From Halicephalobus mephisto (lineage: Eukaryota > Nematoda > Chromadorea > Rhabditida > Panagrolaimidae): a stretch of 64,000 bases of DNA. The translations under genes and the position numbers were made by a program. Positions 60,501 through 64,000 of the stretch are shown in pieces; positions within the stretch are counted from its first letter, which is position 1; every line of letters starts with the position of its first letter. Under the pieces are notes generated by a model. The model was not told the origin of the DNA, searched no databases, and was given only the letters and a program-made list of their open reading frames with translations. Where the stretch lies: contig SWDT01000037.1 in NCBI GenBank assembly GCA_009193035.1, forward strand, positions 109,291 through 173,290, in the 5' to 3' direction.

Positions 60501-63500
60501 TCTCGACTACTGAAGAATCACAACACCTGGAGTGACCAGCAGTACTTCTGAAAGACGACTCAATCGGATCTTCTTTCTCGACTACTGAAGGAATCACAAC
60601 ACCTGGAGTGACAGCAGTACTTCTGAACAGACGACTCAATCTGGATCTTCTTTCTCGACTACTGAAGGAATCACAACACCTACAGTGAGCAGCAGTACTT
60701 CTGAACAGACGACTCAATCTGGATCTTCTTTCTCGACTACTGAAGGAATCACAACACCTACAGTGAGCAGCAGTACTTCTGAACAGACGACTAAATCGGA
60801 TCTTCTTTCTCGACTACTGAAGGAATCACAACACCTGGAGTGACAGCAGTACTTCTGAACAGACGACTCAATCTGGATCTTCTTTCTCGACTACTGAAGG
60901 AATCACAAACACTGGAGTGACCAGCAGTACTTCTGAACAGACATCAATCTGGATCAACCTTCTCGACTACTGAAGGAATCACAACACCTACAGTGACCAG
61001 CAGTACTTCTGAACAGACGACTCAATCTCATCTTCTTCTCGACTACTGAAGGAATCACAACACCTGGAGTGACCAGCAGTACTTCTGAACAGACGACTCA
61101 ATCTGGATCACCTTCTCGACTACGAAGGAATCACAACACCTGGAGTGACAGCAGTACTTCTGAACAGACGACTCAATCTGATCTTCTTCTCGACTACTGA
61201 AGGAATCACAACACCTGGAGTACCAGAGTACTTCTGAACAGACGACTCAATCTGGATCTTCTTTCTCGACTACGAAGAAATCACAACACCTGGAGTGAGC
61301 AGCAGTACTTCTGAACAGACGACTCAATCTGGATCAACCTCCTCGACTACGAAGGAATCACAACACCTGGAGTGAGCAGCAGTACTTCTGAACAGACGAC
61401 TCAATCTGGATCTTCTTTCTCGACTACTGAAGGAATCACAACACTGGAGTAACCAGAGTACTTCTGAACAGACACTCAATCTGGATCTTCTTTTCGACTA
61501 CTGAAGGAATCACAACACCTGGAGTGAGCAGCAGTACTTCTGAACAGACGACTCAATCTGGATCAACTTCTCGACTACTAAAGGAATCACAACACCTACA
61601 GTGACCAGCAGTACTTCTGAACAGACGACTCAATCTGGATCTTCTTTCTCGACTACTGAAGGAATCACAACACCTACAGTGAGCAGCAGTACTTCTGAAC
61701 AGACAACTCAATCGGATCTTCTTTCTCGACTACTGAAAAATCACAACACCGACAGTGACCAGCAGTACTTCTGAACAGACGACTCAATCTATCTTCTTTC
61801 TCGACTACTGAAGGAATCACAACACCTGGAGTGACCAGCAGTACTTCTGAACAGACGATTCAATCTGGATCAACCTTCTCGACTACTAAAGGAATCACAA
61901 CACCTACAGTGACCAGCAGTACTTCTGAACAGACGACTCAATCTGGATCTTCTTTCTCGACTACTGAAGGAATCACAACACCTACAGTGACAGCAGTACT
62001 TCTGAACAGACAACTCAATCGGATCTTCTTTCTCGACTACTGAAAAATCACAACACCGTCAGTGACCAGCAGTACTTCTGAACAGACGACTCAATCTCAA
62101 TCTTCTTCTCGACTACTGAAGGAATCACAACACCTGGAGTGACCAGCAGTACTTCTGAACAGACGACTCAATCTGGATCACCTTTCTCGACTACTGAAGG
62201 AATCACAACACCTGGAGTGACAGCAGTACTTCTGAACAGACGACTCAATCTGGATCTTCTTTCTCGACTACTGAAGGAATCACAACACCTACAGTGACAG
62301 CAGTACTTCTGAACAGACGACTCAATCTGGATCAACCTTCTCGACTACTGAAGGAATCACAACACCTGGAGTGACAGCAGTACTTCTGAACAGACGACTC
62401 AATCTGGATCTTCTTTCTCGACTACTGAAGGAATCACAACACCTGGAGTGACCAGCAGTACTTCTGAACAGACGACTCAATCGCGGATCTTCTTTCTCGA
62501 CTACTGAAGGAATCACAACACCGACAATGACCAGCAGTACTTCTGAACAGACGACTCAATCTGGATCAACCTTCTCGACTACTGAAGGAATCACAACACC
62601 TGGAGTGAGCAGCAGTACTTCTGAAAAGACGACTCAATCTGGATCTTCTTTCTCGACTACTGAAGGAATCACAACACCTGGAGTGACCAGCAGTACTTCT
62701 GAAAAGACGACTCAATCCGGATCTTCTTTCTCGACTACTGAAGGAATCACAACACCTGGAGTGAGCAGCAGTACTTCTGAACAGACGACTCAATCTGGAT
62801 CTTCTTTCTCGACTACTGAAGGAATCACAACACCTACAGTGAGCAGCAGTACTTCTGAACAGACGACTCAATCTGGATCTTCTTTCTCGACTACTGAAGG
62901 AATCACAACACCTACAGTGAGCAGCAGTACTTCTGAAAAGACGACTCAATCCGGATCTTCTTTCTCGACTACTGAAGGAATCACAACACCTGGAGTGAGC
63001 AGCAGTACTTCTGAACAGACGACTCAATCTGGATCTTCTTTCTCGACTACTGAAGGAATCACAACACCTGGAGTGAGCAGCAGTACTTCTGAACAGACGA
63101 CTCAATCTGGATCTTCTTTTTCGACTACCGAAGGAATCACAACACCGACAGTGACCAGCAGTACTTCTGAACAGACGACTCAATCTGGATCTTCTTTCTC
63201 GACTACCGAAGGAATCACAACACCTGGAGTGACCAGCAGTACTTCTGAACAGACGACTCAATCTGGATCTTCTTTCTCGACTACCGAAGGAATCACAACA
63301 CCTACAGTGACCAGCAGTACTTCTGAACAGACGACTCAATCTGGATCTTCTTTCTCGACTACCGAAGGAATCACAACACCTGGAGTGACCAGCAGTACTT
63401 CTGAACAGACAACTCAATCCGGATCAACTTTCTCGACTACTGAAGGAATCACAACACCTACAGTGACCAGCAGTACTTCTGAACAGACGACTCAATCTGG

Positions 63501-64000
63501 ATCAACTTTCTCGACTACTGAAGGAATCACAACACCTGGAGTGAGCAGCAGTACTTCTGAACAGACGACTCAATCTGGATCAACTTCCACAACTCCCGAA
63601 TCAACTTCCACCACTCCTGAAGTCACTTTCACAACTCCCGAAGTCACTTCCACAACTAGACAACAAACAACTCCCGAATTTACTTCCACAGCTCCCGAAT
63701 TTACTTCCACCACTCCTGAAGTCACTTCCACAACTAGACAACAAACAACTACTGAATCAACTTCCACTACTCCCGAAGTCACTTCTACAACTCCCGAAGT
63801 CACTTCCACAACTAGACAACAAACAACTACTGAATCAACTTCCACTACTCCCGAAGTCACTTCTACAACTCCCGAAGTTACTTCCACAACTAGACAACAA
63901 ACAACTACTGAAGTCACTTTCACAACTCCCGAAGTCACTTTCACAACTAGACAACAAACAACTACTGAATCAACTTCCACTACTCCCGAAGTCACTTCTA
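57590..64000 (+). CDS. Type II membrane protein with degenerate VWA-like domain and mucin-type repeats (3' end outside window)
   Basis: Exons are 57590-57737, 57784-57947, 58348-58547, 58592-58699, 58745-58935 and 58982 to the right edge; all phases agree. Residues about 18-45 form a membrane anchor (LIVITIVGFAILACIGVILAIVL) after a short acidic/basic head, so the rest is extracellular. Then comes a domain of about 220 residues: EVILTISICTASNE as first strand, a middle helix and ending PITIVAIDLNQTEISHFGDF and GELNKEL. This fits a VWA fold in which the metal site DxSxS is absent (ISICTAS). After it follow about 58 units of a 26-residue Ser/Thr repeat (SSTSEQTTQSGSSFSTTEGI plus TTPTVT) and then a second Thr/Pro repeat. 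Heavy O-glycosylation is inferred. The repeat exon has many frameshifts between about 59.57 and 62.54 kb. Confidence 0.82.
59045..63590 (+). repeat. 78-bp coding tandem repeat, about 58 units
   Basis: Unit marked by AGCAGTACTTCTGAACAGAC and TCGACTACTGAAGGAATCAC. Two main variants of the junction exist, CCTGGAGTGA and CCTACAGTGA, and of the middle, GGATCTTCTTTC and GGATCAACCTTC. The left end (to about 59560) and right end (from about 62541) keep frame; the middle does not. Confidence 0.9.
63590..64000 (+). repeat. Second coding repeat, also with 78-bp period
   Basis: TTPEVTST-type and TTRQQTTTEST-type blocks. ACTGAATCAACTTCCACTAC occurs at 63751 and 63829, exactly 78 bp apart. Frame is intact and runs out of the window. 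Confidence 0.85.

Noticed and set aside
62566..63417. 283-codon open frame on the minus strand (LFRSTAGHSRCCDSF repeats)
   Set aside because: It is the antisense shadow of the 78-bp mucin repeat: with a period divisible by three, any stop-free frame stays open. The plus frame connects in phase to five upstream exons.
63570..63995. 141-codon Val-rich minus frame
   Set aside because: Antisense of the Thr/Pro repeat; no independent signals.

Overview
The window reads as nuclear DNA of a rhabditid-type nematode. The pointers are two cuticle collagens, very short introns (about 40-60 bp) ending in TTTCAG/TTCCAG, start codons sitting directly behind TTTCAG-like trans-splice acceptors, a D2-like dopamine receptor with the long third loop common in worms, and AT-rich intergenic DNA full of small palindromic elements. 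Nothing in it looks bacterial, viral or organellar.

Layout. 0-1.2 kb: a two-exon secreted protein (minus strand) with a TATA box and intestinal-type GATA sites. 2.1-2.9 kb: a probably decayed membrane-protein gene. 3.7-8.0 kb: two tandem four-exon paralogues for an uncharacterised four-TM protein, plus a relic of a third copy. 9.4-14.3 kb: two adjacent cuticle collagen genes on the minus strand. An unidentified spliced ORF lies directly upstream of the first and its last exon overlaps the collagen 5' end in another frame. 14.3-23.7 kb: gene-poor DNA with inverted-repeat elements. 23.7-26.5 kb: a six-exon D2-like dopamine receptor. 27.5-28.7 kb: a four-exon single-pass membrane protein (minus). 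28.7-57.5 kb: very AT-rich, repeat-packed DNA in which isolated minus-strand exons can be recognised. Four of them (39.3, 35.1, 33.7 and 33.6 kb) join in phase into the 3' end of one long-intron gene. 57.6 kb to the right edge: a type II membrane protein with a degenerate VWA-like domain and a huge Ser/Thr-rich tandem repeat that runs off the window.

Most of these genes are split over several short exons. I joined exons by hand using splice signals and reading phase. For the collagens, the receptor, the secreted protein, the four-TM pair and the 207-aa membrane protein the summed exon lengths are exact multiples of three, which supports the models. No operon is evident. The linked sets are local duplications: collagen-collagen and four-TM/four-TM/relic.

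The most distinctive structural observations are: a tRNA-headed SINE-like insertion with a 13-bp target duplication inside a palindromic MITE (40.7-41.3 kb); a 280-bp inverted repeat whose copies lie 11.4 kb apart; the dual-frame overlap at the collagen 5' end; a long-intron gene recovered from phase-matched micro-exons; and a 78-bp mucin-type repeat array with intact ends but many frameshifts in its middle.
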